NCBI RefSeq assembly: GCF_025989185.1
Contig: NZ_JAPDNT010000024.1
Coordinates: 1 to 64,000, forward strand
Origin: Limobrevibacterium gyesilva
Lineage (GTDB): Bacteria; Pseudomonadota; Alphaproteobacteria; Acetobacterales; Acetobacteraceae
Direction: 5' to 3'
DNA: 64,000 nt
The first letter of the stretch is position 1; every line of letters starts with the position of its first letter. The position numbers and the translations under genes are program-made. The notes under the pieces are model-generated. The model was not told the DNA's origin and made no database searches. It saw only the letters and a program-made list of their open reading frames with translations. Shown piece by piece: positions 53,714 through 62,085 of this stretch.

Positions 53714-54778
53714 TCAGAGCTGCGCCGTCCAGGCCTGAACGACGAGGCTGGAGACCGCGACCACCGCCCAGGTGCCCAAGCCCAGCAGCAGCGGCCCGAA
53801 GCCGGCGCCGGCGAAGGCGCGCCAATGCGCCTGCAGCCCGACCGCCGCCAACGCCACCACCAGCACGAAGCGCGCCAGCAGCTGCAGCGTGGGCGCCGCC
53901 GGGCCCACCAGCCCGAGCGTGTTCGCGAGCGAAGCGAGGACGAACAGGCCGATGAACCACGGGATCACCTTGCCGATGCGCCCCAGCAGGTTCGTCTTTT
54001 CGGCCCGGTGTTCCGGGTCCAGCCAGGGCATCAGCAGGCCGAAGCCCAGCACCAGCGGAATGATCAGCGTGGTCCGCGTCAGCTTCACGATGGTGGCGTA
54101 CGCCCCGGCCTCCGGGCTGTACGCGAACGCCGCCGCGACCACCGCCGAGGTGTCGTTCACCGCCGTGCCGGACCACAGGCCGAACCCGGTGTCGGACAGA
54201 TGCAGCATGTGCCCGAACCACGGGAAGATGATCACGGCCAGCATGTTGAAGAAGAAGATGACGGAGATGGAATAGGCGATCTCCTCGGTCTTGGCGCGCA
54301 GCACCGGCGCCAGGGCGGCGATCGCCGAGGCGCCGCAGATCGTCGTGCCCATGCCGATCAGGCAGCGCATGCGCCAGTCCACGCCCAGCGAGCGCCCGAC
54401 CAGTAGCGGGAACGCCAGGCCCAGCGTCAGGGTCAGCGCCAGCAGCGGCAGCGAATTGGCCCCCGTGTGCGCGACGTCGCCCAGATTCAGCGTCGCCCCC
54501 AGTATGACGATGCCGGCGCGCAGCGCGAAGCCGCTGACCTCCTTGATCCGCAGGCGTCCGGCGACCGGAGCGTGGCCGACCAGGTTGGTGATGGCGACGC
54601 CGATGACGATGGCGATGATGGGGGCGCCGATCACCGGCAGCAGCCGCCCGGCTGCCTCCGCCACCAGGGCGATCACAACGCACACCGCAACGCCCGCAAT
54701 CAGCGGCCGGTTCGACGTGGAGGCGGCCCGAACCGGCGCCGCCCGCGCCGGCGCGGGGGGATGCGCAGTCTCGTTCAT
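53714..54778 (-). CDS. YeiH family putative sulfate exporter
   Basis: 354-residue multi-pass membrane protein of the YeiH/UPF0324 family, with about 10 helices. Motifs include IGVAITNLVGHAP, GFALRAGIVILGATLNLGDV, MGTTICGASAIAALAPVLRAK and WSGTAVNDTSAVVAAAF. A transport role for sulfur compounds is proposed for the family, not proven here. Co-directional with the DctP-like gene downstream, but a long hairpin lies between. Confidence 0.88.
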   Translation of the reverse strand: MNETAHPPAPARAAPVRAASTSNRPLIAGVAVCVVIALVAEAAGRLLPVIGAPIIAIVIGVAITNLVGHAPVAGRLRIKEVSGFALRAGIVILGATLNLGDVAHTGANSLPLLALTLTLGLAFPLLVGRSLGVDWRMRCLIGMGTTICGASAIAALAPVLRAKTEEIAYSISVIFFFNMLAVIIFPWFGHMLHLSDTGFGLWSGTAVNDTSAVVAAAFAYSPEAGAYATIVKLTRTTLIIPLVLGFGLLMPWLDPEHRAEKTNLLGRIGKVIPWFIGLFVLASLANTLGLVGPAAPTLQLLARFVLVVALAAVGLQAHWRAFAGAGFGPLLLGLGTWAVVAVSSLVVQAWTAQL

Positions 54779-54809
54779 GAAGATCCTTGTTCGAAGTTGT
54801 CCGACGGGG

Positions 54810-55508
54810 TCAGCCAGTCGCCGGGGCTATCGGCGGGCAGCAATTCTGCACTGCCGTCTCCGCCCGCGCCACCCAGTCGCCGCCCGCCCGCGCGAACAGC
54901 GGGGTGGCGAAGGCGGCGGCCACCGGAACCGAGTCGGGCCAGCCGGCCTGCCAGCGGTTGCCTTGCGCCATGGCCACGCACAGCGCCACCGGCTCCACCC
55001 CAGCGGCGCGCAGCAGCGCCAGCCCGGCCAGCGACGACGAGCCGGTGCTGATCACGTCGTCCACCAGCAGCACCCGCCGCCCCTGCAGCCGCGGCAGCAG
55101 GCGCGGGTCCAGCCACATCCGCCGCCCGGCCATGGGCGAGGTGATGCTCACCAGCGGCACCGACAGCGCCGCGTCGTACCACAGCTTGCGCGACGTGCCC
55201 GGCGCCACCCAGTTGGCATGCCCCAATGCCCGCGCCACCGTTGCGCCATAGACATGCCCCAGCGTCGGCAGGCCCACTACCACCTCGGGCGCGAAACGCC
55301 GCGCCTGTCCGGCCATCCAGTGGCTGATCCGGTCGAGCACCGGGAAGCTCGCCTGGTTGGCGATCATGCCGGCCACCGCCGCGTCACCCAGGTCGCGCAG
55401 CGGCAGGCGCAGCCTCGTGCCGTCCGGCATCGTGGCATCGAAAAAGCCGCTCCAGACCGCGGGAGCGGGGCGGTCCGAAGGTGGAAGGAAGTCCTGCCAG
55501 TACTGCAT
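54810..55508 (-). CDS. Phosphoribosyltransferase-domain protein
   Basis: 232-residue protein with the PRPP-binding motif VLLVDDVISTGSSSLAGLALL. The flanking PEVVVGLPTLGHVYGATVARALGHANW and SVPLVSITSPMAGRRMWLD are consistent with a purine-like PRTase fold. ATG 55508 is preferred to the longer frame, whose N-terminus is unlike the family. Activity and base specificity are not determined. Confidence 0.82.
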   Translation of the reverse strand: MQYWQDFLPPSDRPAPAVWSGFFDATMPDGTRLRLPLRDLGDAAVAGMIANQASFPVLDRISHWMAGQARRFAPEVVVGLPTLGHVYGATVARALGHANWVAPGTSRKLWYDAALSVPLVSITSPMAGRRMWLDPRLLPRLQGRRVLLVDDVISTGSSSLAGLALLRAAGVEPVALCVAMAQGNRWQAGWPDSVPVAAAFATPLFARAGGDWVARAETAVQNCCPPIAPATG

Positions 55509-55631
55509 GCGCCGAATCGTTGCACGCACCCGCGCGCGCGGCAAGGAAGCCGCGCACGCAACGACGCGGGCATGTAAAGACTCCGCGAGATGTATTATAG
55601 CCATGACAACCAAACGAGGAGGGGAACCATC

Positions 55632-56855
55632 ATGACCGACAAGACTCGTCCGGACGCTGCGCGCCTGTCACGCCGCGCGGCCCTGGCCACCGGGGCCGCC
55701 ACGCTGGCGCTGCCGCTCGTCGCCCGCGCCCAGGCGCCCGTCGTGAAGGTCGGCCTGATCCACCCCGTCACCGGCGCGCTCGCCGGGGCCGGCCAGCGCT
55801 GCCGCATGGGCGGCCAGATGGCCATCACCGACATCAATGCCGCCGGCGGCATCAAGGCGATGGGGGGCGCGAAGCTCGAAGCCCTGCTGGGCGACGCCCA
55901 GGGCCGGCCGGAGATCGCCGCCAGCCTGGTGGACCAGATGGCCGAGGCCGGCGCCTCCGGCTTCACCGGCTGCTTCGCCTCCGCCCTCGGTCTCGCCGCC
56001 ACCCAGGCGGCGGCCAAGTACAACATCCCCTTCTCGATCGACAGCGGCATCGCCGACGCGCTGACGACTCGCGGGCTGAAGAACGTGTTCCGCTTCTTCC
56101 CCAACAACACCACCGCCACCACCGACGCCATGGCCGCACTCGACCAGATCAACCGCAAGGCCGGCTCGCCGGCCAAGACCGCCGTCATCGTGCACGAGGA
56201 CAGTGAATTCGGCACCAACTCGGCGAAGCTGCAGGCCGCCGCCCTGCCCAAGATCGGCATCGAGGTGAAGGCGCTGATCCCGCACGCGACCCCCACGCGC
56301 GATTTCACCAACATCGTGCTGCGCATCAAGTCGGAGAAGCCCGACCTGGTGGTCATCACGAACTACGAGAACGAATACGTGCTGCTGGCGCGCACCCTGG
56401 TGCAGCAGCGCGTCGACCTCGTTTCGACCTTCTCGATCTCCGGCGGCGGCTTCAGCCTGAAATTCGCCAAGGAGGCGCCGGCGGTCGCCGAGAACATGAT
56501 CGACTTCAACCACTGGTACAATCCGAAGGACCCACGTGCGCTGGCGTTCCGCAAGCGGATCGAGGACAGCGGCCAGATCTTTTCCTGGGAGTACCCGTTC
56601 GGCTACTTCGCCGTGCGCCTGCTGGCCGATGCGTGGGAGCGTGCCGGCAGCGCCGACAAGGACAAGACCATCGCGGCCCTGGCCGCCTCCACCTTCTCCG
56701 ACCATTTCATGCCGTATGGCCCGACGAAGTTCACCGATGGCCAGAACGCGGGCAGCCATCCGGTGGCGCTGCAGATCCAGAAGGGCGACATCAAGGTGAT
56801 CTGGCCGGAGGCGTTCGCCGACGCCCCGGCGGTGTTCCCGCGCCCGAAGGCGTAG
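55632..56855 (+). CDS. Branched-chain amino acid-type ABC importer binding protein
   Basis: 407-residue periplasmic-binding protein of the Leu/Ile/Val family. LSRRAALATGAATLALPLVARAQA is a Tat-like signal. VGLIHPVTGALAGAGQRCRMGGQMAI and DINAAGGI follow as the usual start of the mature domain. GAGGAGGGGAACC precedes the ATG. It is first in a five-gene importer operon. The ligand may be an amino acid or related compound. Confidence 0.93.
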   Translation: MTDKTRPDAARLSRRAALATGAATLALPLVARAQAPVVKVGLIHPVTGALAGAGQRCRMGGQMAITDINAAGGIKAMGGAKLEALLGDAQGRPEIAASLVDQMAEAGASGFTGCFASALGLAATQAAAKYNIPFSIDSGIADALTTRGLKNVFRFFPNNTTATTDAMAALDQINRKAGSPAKTAVIVHEDSEFGTNSAKLQAAALPKIGIEVKALIPHATPTRDFTNIVLRIKSEKPDLVVITNYENEYVLLARTLVQQRVDLVSTFSISGGGFSLKFAKEAPAVAENMIDFNHWYNPKDPRALAFRKRIEDSGQIFSWEYPFGYFAVRLLADAWERAGSADKDKTIAALAASTFSDHFMPYGPTKFTDGQNAGSHPVALQIQKGDIKVIWPEAFADAPAVFPRPKA

Positions 56856-56861
56856 CCTTTC

Positions 56862-57728
56862 TTGGCTGAGATCATCGCGGCGGCCCTGGTCAACGGGCTG
56901 CTGACGGGCGGCGTGTATGCGCTGGTGGCGCTCGGGCTGACGCTGATCTACGGCGTGCTGCACATCGTCAACTTCGCGCATGGCAGCCTGCTGATGGTGG
57001 CCATGTTCGCGGCCTGGCTGCTGGCGGCCCAGGGCGGGATCGATCCCTACCTGGCGCTGCCGCTGGTCGCCGCCTTCATGTTCGGCGTCGGCTGGGCGCT
57101 CTATCGCTTCGTCATCGGCCGCGTGTCCCACGGCGAGGACCGGGCGATCCTGCTCGCGACCCTCGGCGTCGCCGTGGTGCTCGACAACCTCGCTCTGGTG
57201 ATCTTCACCGGCGACACCCGCCAGCTCGAAACCGACCTCACCTTCCGGGTCTGGGAAGTGGGGCCGCTGCTGGTGTCGGTGCCGAAGGTGATCTCGTTCG
57301 TCGTATCCCTGCTGCTGGCCGGCGCGCTGTGGGCGTTCATGGCGCGCACCGACACCGGCCGGGCCATTCGCGCGGTGGCGCGCGAGCCCGACGGCGCGCG
57401 GCTGATGGGCATCCGCCCCGACCGCATCTTCGCACTCGCCTATGGCATCGGCATCGCCTGCCTGGGGGCGGCCGCCTGCCTGCTGCTGCCGACCTTCTAT
57501 GTCTCGCCCAGCGTCGGCAACGTGTTCGTGCTGGTGGCCTTCACCATCGTCGTGCTCGGCGGCATGGGCAGCTTTCCCGGCGCGGTGGTGGGCGGCCTGC
57601 TGATCGGCGTCACCGAAAGCCTGGGCGGCCTGCTTTTGGGCGAATCGCTCGGGCCCATCGGCATCAGCCTCGTGTTCATCGCGGTGCTGCTGCTGAAGCC
57701 CACCGGCCTGTTCGGATCGGTGCGATGA
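56862..57728 (+). CDS. Branched-chain amino acid-type ABC permease (LivH family)
   Basis: 288-residue permease with the family motifs GLLTGGVYALVALGLTLIYGVLHIVNFAHG and VLGGMGSFPGAVVGGLLIGV. Start is TTG 56862, 6 bases after the upstream stop; no clear better codon is in frame. It overlaps the next permease by 4 bases. Confidence 0.93.
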   Translation: MAEIIAAALVNGLLTGGVYALVALGLTLIYGVLHIVNFAHGSLLMVAMFAAWLLAAQGGIDPYLALPLVAAFMFGVGWALYRFVIGRVSHGEDRAILLATLGVAVVLDNLALVIFTGDTRQLETDLTFRVWEVGPLLVSVPKVISFVVSLLLAGALWAFMARTDTGRAIRAVAREPDGARLMGIRPDRIFALAYGIGIACLGAAACLLLPTFYVSPSVGNVFVLVAFTIVVLGGMGSFPGAVVGGLLIGVTESLGGLLLGESLGPIGISLVFIAVLLLKPTGLFGSVR

Positions 57729-58657
57729 AGCCAGTTCTTGCCCTTCTCGTCGCCGTGGTTGCGCTGGCGCCGTTCGCGTCATCGTCGCAGTACCTGGTCA
57801 ACATCGCCATGCTCACGGCGTTCTCGGCGTTCATCGGCCAGGGCTGGAACATTTCCGGCGGCTTCGGCGGGCTGACCAGCTTCGGCCATGCCGTCTTCTT
57901 CGGTGTCGGCGCCTACACCGTGGCCATCCTGCAGACGCGCTGGGGCATCAATCCCTGGCTCGGCCTGCCCGCCGCCTTCGTGCTCGGCGGCCTGGTCGGC
58001 GCCGGCATCGGCTTCCTGTCGTTCCGCGCCGGCCTGCGCGGCAGCTATTTCGCCCTGGTCACGCTGGCCTTCGCCGAGGTGTTCCGGGTGCTCTCCAACA
58101 GTTCGGACCTGACCCATGGCGGCCTGGGCATCAACGTGAAGCTGCAACTCGGCGCCGCCAACTTCCAGTTCGCCGACCGGCGCGCCTCCTACGCCGTCGT
58201 CCTCGTCCTGCTGGCGGGGGCCACGGCCATCGCGGCCTGGCTGAAGCGCAGCCGCTTCGGCGCCCGGCTGGTGGCCGTGCGCGAGAACGAGGACGCAGCC
58301 CAGGCGCTCGGAGTCGGCCTGGTGCGCACCAAGACCGCGGCGCTGGCGCTGTCCGGCGCGCTGACCGCGCTCGGCGGCGTCGTCTACACCCAGACCTATC
58401 TGTATATCGACCCCTCCATCGCCTTCGGCGTGGAACGCAGCGTGGAGATGCTACTGGTGGTGATGATCGGCGGCGCCGGCACGGTCTGGGGCCCGATCCT
58501 CGGCGCGATCGCCCTGCATCTGATCGCCGACGTCTCCCGCACCTGGATCGACACGCCCGGCTTCGCGCCGATGCTGTACGGCGTGGTGCTGCTGGCGATC
58601 ATCGCCGCCCTGCCCGGCGGGATCGCCGGGCTGAAAGGGCGCCTCGGCCGTGCTTGA
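57725..58657 (+). CDS. Branched-chain amino acid-type ABC permease (LivM family)
   Basis: 310-residue permease with GQGWNISGGFGGLTSFGHAVFFGVGAY and the C-terminal GGAGTVWGPILGAI typical of LivM. ATG 57725 overlaps the LivH stop (ATGA). It overlaps the first ATPase by 8 bases. Confidence 0.93.
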   Translation: MKPVLALLVAVVALAPFASSSQYLVNIAMLTAFSAFIGQGWNISGGFGGLTSFGHAVFFGVGAYTVAILQTRWGINPWLGLPAAFVLGGLVGAGIGFLSFRAGLRGSYFALVTLAFAEVFRVLSNSSDLTHGGLGINVKLQLGAANFQFADRRASYAVVLVLLAGATAIAAWLKRSRFGARLVAVRENEDAAQALGVGLVRTKTAALALSGALTALGGVVYTQTYLYIDPSIAFGVERSVEMLLVVMIGGAGTVWGPILGAIALHLIADVSRTWIDTPGFAPMLYGVVLLAIIAALPGGIAGLKGRLGRA

Positions 58658-59384
58658 GGTCCGCGCCCTGTCGAAACGCTTCGGCGGCCTGCAGGCGGTG
58701 AAGGCGGTGGACCTCGATGTCCGCGCGGGCTCGATCACCGGGCTGATCGGCCCGAACGGCGCCGGCAAGACCACCACCTTCGCGATGATCGCGGGCTTCA
58801 TCCGCCCGGACTCCGGCAGCGTCCGCCTGGACGGCGCGGACGTCACCCGCCTGCGCCCGGACCGCATCGCCGCGCGCGGCATGGTGCGCACCTTCCAGGT
58901 CACCCAGCCCTTCGCCGGTCTCTCGGTCGCCGAGAACATTCGCGTCGGCGCCTTCCTGCGCACCGCCGACGCCGCCGAGGCCACCGCCCGGGCACGCGCG
59001 ATCGGCACGCGCCTGGGCCTCGGCGCCTTCCTCGACCGCCCGGCCGCCGCCCTCACCGTCGCCGGCCGCAAGCGCCTGGAAGTGGCCCGCGCGCTCGCCA
59101 CCAATCCGAAGCTGCTGCTGCTGGACGAGGTGATGGCCGGCCTCAATCCGTCGGAAATCAACGAGATCGTCGCCCTGATCCGTGACGTGCGCGCGGGCGG
59201 CGTCACCATCCTGCTGATCGAGCACATCATGCAGGCGGTCGCCGCGCTGGCCGAACAGGTCTACGTGCTGGCCGAGGGGGCGCTGATCGCCAGCGGCACG
59301 CCACGCGACATCGCCGGCAACCCCGCGGTGATCGAGGCCTATCTCGGCCACGGCGCCGCCGCGCGGATGGCCCGCCATGCTTGA
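58650..59384 (+). CDS. Branched-chain amino acid-type ABC ATPase (LivG family)
   Basis: 244-residue ATPase. Walker A is GPNGAGKTT and Walker B LLLLDEVMAGL with H-loop IEHIMQAV. The usual LSYGQQRRLEIAR signature is LTVAGRKRLEVARAL, a variation also seen in some LivG-like clades. Start GTG 58650 overlaps the LivM stop by 8 bases. Confidence 0.92.
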   Translation: MLEVRALSKRFGGLQAVKAVDLDVRAGSITGLIGPNGAGKTTTFAMIAGFIRPDSGSVRLDGADVTRLRPDRIAARGMVRTFQVTQPFAGLSVAENIRVGAFLRTADAAEATARARAIGTRLGLGAFLDRPAAALTVAGRKRLEVARALATNPKLLLLDEVMAGLNPSEINEIVALIRDVRAGGVTILLIEHIMQAVAALAEQVYVLAEGALIASGTPRDIAGNPAVIEAYLGHGAAARMARHA

Positions 59385-60093
59385 GGCCCCCTTGCTTGCG
59401 GTACGCGCGCTGACTGCCGGCTACGGCCCGTTCCAGGTGCTGCACGGCATCGACCTCGACGTCGCCGCCGGCGAGATCGTTGCCGTGCTCGGCGCCAACG
59501 GCGTGGGCAAGACGACGCTCAACCGCACCCTCTCCGGCGTGACCCGCGCCCGCGCCGGCAGCATCCGCTTCGACGGCCAGGACATCACCCGCGCCGGCCA
59601 CGACGCCATCGTCGCGGCCGGCCTGATCCAGGTGCCCGAAGGCCGCAAGATCTTCCCCAACCTGTCGGTGCGCGACAACCTGCTGCTCGGCGCCTGGCTG
59701 CGCGGCCGGCCCGAGCGCACCCGCAGCCTGGAGCGCGTGCTCGCCATCTTCCCCCGCCTGCGTGAGCGCCTTTCCCAGTCAGCCGGCTCGATGAGCGGCG
59801 GCGAGCAGCAGATGCTCGCCATCGGCCGCGGCCTGATGGCGCAACCGCGCCTGCTGATCCTCGACGAGCCTTCGCTCGGCCTGTCGCCGCTGCTCACCGA
59901 GGAGTTGTTCGCCCTGATCACGAGCCTGCACGCGGAGGGCTTGTCGATCCTGCTGGTGGAGCAGAACGTGGTGCAGTCGCTGGCCGTCGCCGGGCGCGCC
60001 TATGTCATCGAGCATGGGCGCGTTGCGTTGTCGGGGGCGGCTGCCGATCTTGCCGACGATCCGCGGCTCAAGGCCGCCTATCTGGGAATCTAG
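59377..60093 (+). CDS. Branched-chain amino acid-type ABC ATPase (LivF family)
   Basis: 238-residue ATPase with Walker A GANGVGKTT, signature MSGGEQQMLAIGRGLM, Walker B LLILDEPSLGLSP and H-loop LLVEQNV. ATG 59377 overlaps the LivG stop by 8 bases. Last transporter gene of the operon; an M20 peptidase follows 3 bases later. Confidence 0.94.
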   Translation: MLEAPLLAVRALTAGYGPFQVLHGIDLDVAAGEIVAVLGANGVGKTTLNRTLSGVTRARAGSIRFDGQDITRAGHDAIVAAGLIQVPEGRKIFPNLSVRDNLLLGAWLRGRPERTRSLERVLAIFPRLRERLSQSAGSMSGGEQQMLAIGRGLMAQPRLLILDEPSLGLSPLLTEELFALITSLHAEGLSILLVEQNVVQSLAVAGRAYVIEHGRVALSGAAADLADDPRLKAAYLGI

Positions 60094-60096
60094 CCG

Positions 60097-61224
60097 ATGG
60101 ACCCGAACGCCCTGCCCTTCGATGCCGACGCCATGCTGCAGGGACTGCGCCCCTGGGTGGAATGCGAAAGCCCCACCTTCGACGCCGCGGCGGTCGGCCG
60201 CATGATGGACATCGCCGCCCGCGACCTCGCTTTGATGGGCGCGCGCATCGAGCGCATCGCCGGGCGCATGGGCTTCGGCGACTGCATCCGCGCCAGCTTC
60301 CCGCACCCGTCGCGGGAGCCTGGCATCCTCGTCATGGGCCATCTGGACACGGTGCACCCGATCGGCACGCTGCCCCGCCTGCCCTGGCGCCGCGACGGCG
60401 CGCGCTGCTACGGCCCGGGCATCTACGACATGAAGGGCGGCAACTACCTGTCCCTGGAAGCGCTCCGCCAGGTGGCCCGCGCCGGTGTGGCCACCAACCT
60501 GCCGGTCACCGTGCTGTTCACCAGCGACGAGGAGGTCGGCAGCCCGAGCACCCGCGACCTGATCGAGGCCGAGGCCGGCCGCCACAAATACGTGCTGGTG
60601 CCCGAGCCGGCCCGCCCCGACGGCGGCGTCGTCACCGGCCGCTATGCCATCGCCCGCTTCAACCTGGAGGCCACCGGGCGGCCCAGCCATGCCGGTGCGA
60701 GGCTCGCCGACGGCCGTAGCGCCATCCGCGAGATGGCCCGCCAGATCCTGGCGATCGAGGAGATGACCACCGACGACTGCACCTTCAGCGTCGGCGTGAT
60801 CCATGGCGGCCAGTGGGTGAACTGCGTGACCACCACCTGCACCGGCGAAGCGCTGAGCATGGCCAAGCGGCAGGAGGATCTGGACCGCGGCGTCGCCGCC
60901 ATGCTGGCCCTGCGCCCCAGCGGCAACGACGTGCAGTTCGCGGTCACCCGCGGCGTCACCCGCCCGGTGTGGGAGCCCGATGCCAGCGGCGCGGCGCTGT
61001 ACGAGCACGCCAGCCGCATCGCGCAATCGCTCGGCTTCGCCATCCCGCCGCAGAGCGCCGGCGGCGGATCGGACGGCAACTTCACCGGCGCCATGGGCAT
61101 CGCCACGCTGGACGGGCTGGGCGTGCAGGGCGGCGGCGGCCATACGCTGGAAGAGCACATCCTGGTCGACAGCCTGGCCCGGCGCGGCCGGCTGATGGCG
61201 GGGCTGCTGGCGACGCTCGCCTGA
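60097..61224 (+). CDS. M20-family metallopeptidase (carboxypeptidase G2-like)
   Basis: 375-residue metal-dependent hydrolase. Metal-ligand motifs are GHLDTVHPIGTLP, YDMKGGNYLSLEAL and FTSDEEVGSPSTRDLIE, with the C-terminal GGGGHTLEEHILVDSLA supplying the last histidine. The dimerisation domain is in the middle (RPSHAGARLADGRSAI). It likely releases an acyl- or peptide-linked amino acid that is brought in by the upstream importer; spacing of 3 bases supports one operon. Confidence 0.9.
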   Translation: MDPNALPFDADAMLQGLRPWVECESPTFDAAAVGRMMDIAARDLALMGARIERIAGRMGFGDCIRASFPHPSREPGILVMGHLDTVHPIGTLPRLPWRRDGARCYGPGIYDMKGGNYLSLEALRQVARAGVATNLPVTVLFTSDEEVGSPSTRDLIEAEAGRHKYVLVPEPARPDGGVVTGRYAIARFNLEATGRPSHAGARLADGRSAIREMARQILAIEEMTTDDCTFSVGVIHGGQWVNCVTTTCTGEALSMAKRQEDLDRGVAAMLALRPSGNDVQFAVTRGVTRPVWEPDASGAALYEHASRIAQSLGFAIPPQSAGGGSDGNFTGAMGIATLDGLGVQGGGGHTLEEHILVDSLARRGRLMAGLLATLA

Positions 61225-61226
61225 CC

Positions 61227-61901
61227 ATGGGCCTGCGGCGCATGCGCGTCCTCTGGCGAATGGTGAGCGCACGGCGGCGGCTTTTCACCGGGGTGCTGTG
61301 CGGCCTCGTCGCCGGCGCCCTGCTGCCTGCCGCAATCCTGCCGCTGACGCGCGGCATCCTCGCCTGGGATATCGGCTGCGTGGTCTTCCTGGCCCTGGCG
61401 GCGCGGATGTTCACGAGCGAGCCGGTCCACCAGATCGCCCGGCACGCCGCCCGCGAAGAGGAGGGAGAATGGACTATATTCTGGATGACGGTCGGTGCCG
61501 CCATCGTCAGCTTCGCCGCCATTGTCGGCGAGTTCACCGTCTCGAAGGATGTCTCCCCCGAGCAGCGCGGCCTGCATGTCGCGCTGGTGGCCGTCACGCT
61601 GCTGGTGTCGTGGCTGATGACCCATACGCTGTTCGCGCTGCGCTACGCCCACGAATACTACGAAACCCTGCCGGGCGGCGCCGGGGTTGCGCGCGGGCTG
61701 GAATTCCCCGGCGGCGATGCCCCGGACTATTGGGATTTCTTCTATTTCGCGCTGGTCCTGGGCATGACCTTTCAGGTTTCCGACGTGACCATCCACTCGC
61801 GCAAGCTGCGCCGGCTGGCCGCCGCCCACGGGCTGCTGGGGTTCGTGTTCAACACCGTCATCCTGGCGCTATCGGTCAATATCGGCGCAAGCCTGCTGTA
61901 G
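61227..61901 (+). CDS. DUF1345 membrane protein
   Basis: 224-residue protein with about five helices. TLFALRYAHEYYE and the PDYWDFFYFALVLGMTFQVSDV segment are DUF1345 hallmarks. Function unknown. It follows the peptidase by 2 bases, so it is transcribed with it. Confidence 0.9.
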   Translation: MGLRRMRVLWRMVSARRRLFTGVLCGLVAGALLPAAILPLTRGILAWDIGCVVFLALAARMFTSEPVHQIARHAAREEEGEWTIFWMTVGAAIVSFAAIVGEFTVSKDVSPEQRGLHVALVAVTLLVSWLMTHTLFALRYAHEYYETLPGGAGVARGLEFPGGDAPDYWDFFYFALVLGMTFQVSDVTIHSRKLRRLAAAHGLLGFVFNTVILALSVNIGASLL

Positions 61902-62085
61902 CAGCCGTCCAGCCGTGACAGATTGTAACCTCTTGCCATCTTGGCGTGGCCCTCACGCTGTCGTAACACGCACATGCGCGTGATCACGTCAGAGGCCATG
62001 GTCCAAACCGCCGCCCTTCCCGTTCGACTCCGCGCACGAACCGATACCTGGTTCTCCTCCCTCATGCCCCCCGTGATCTGACCGG

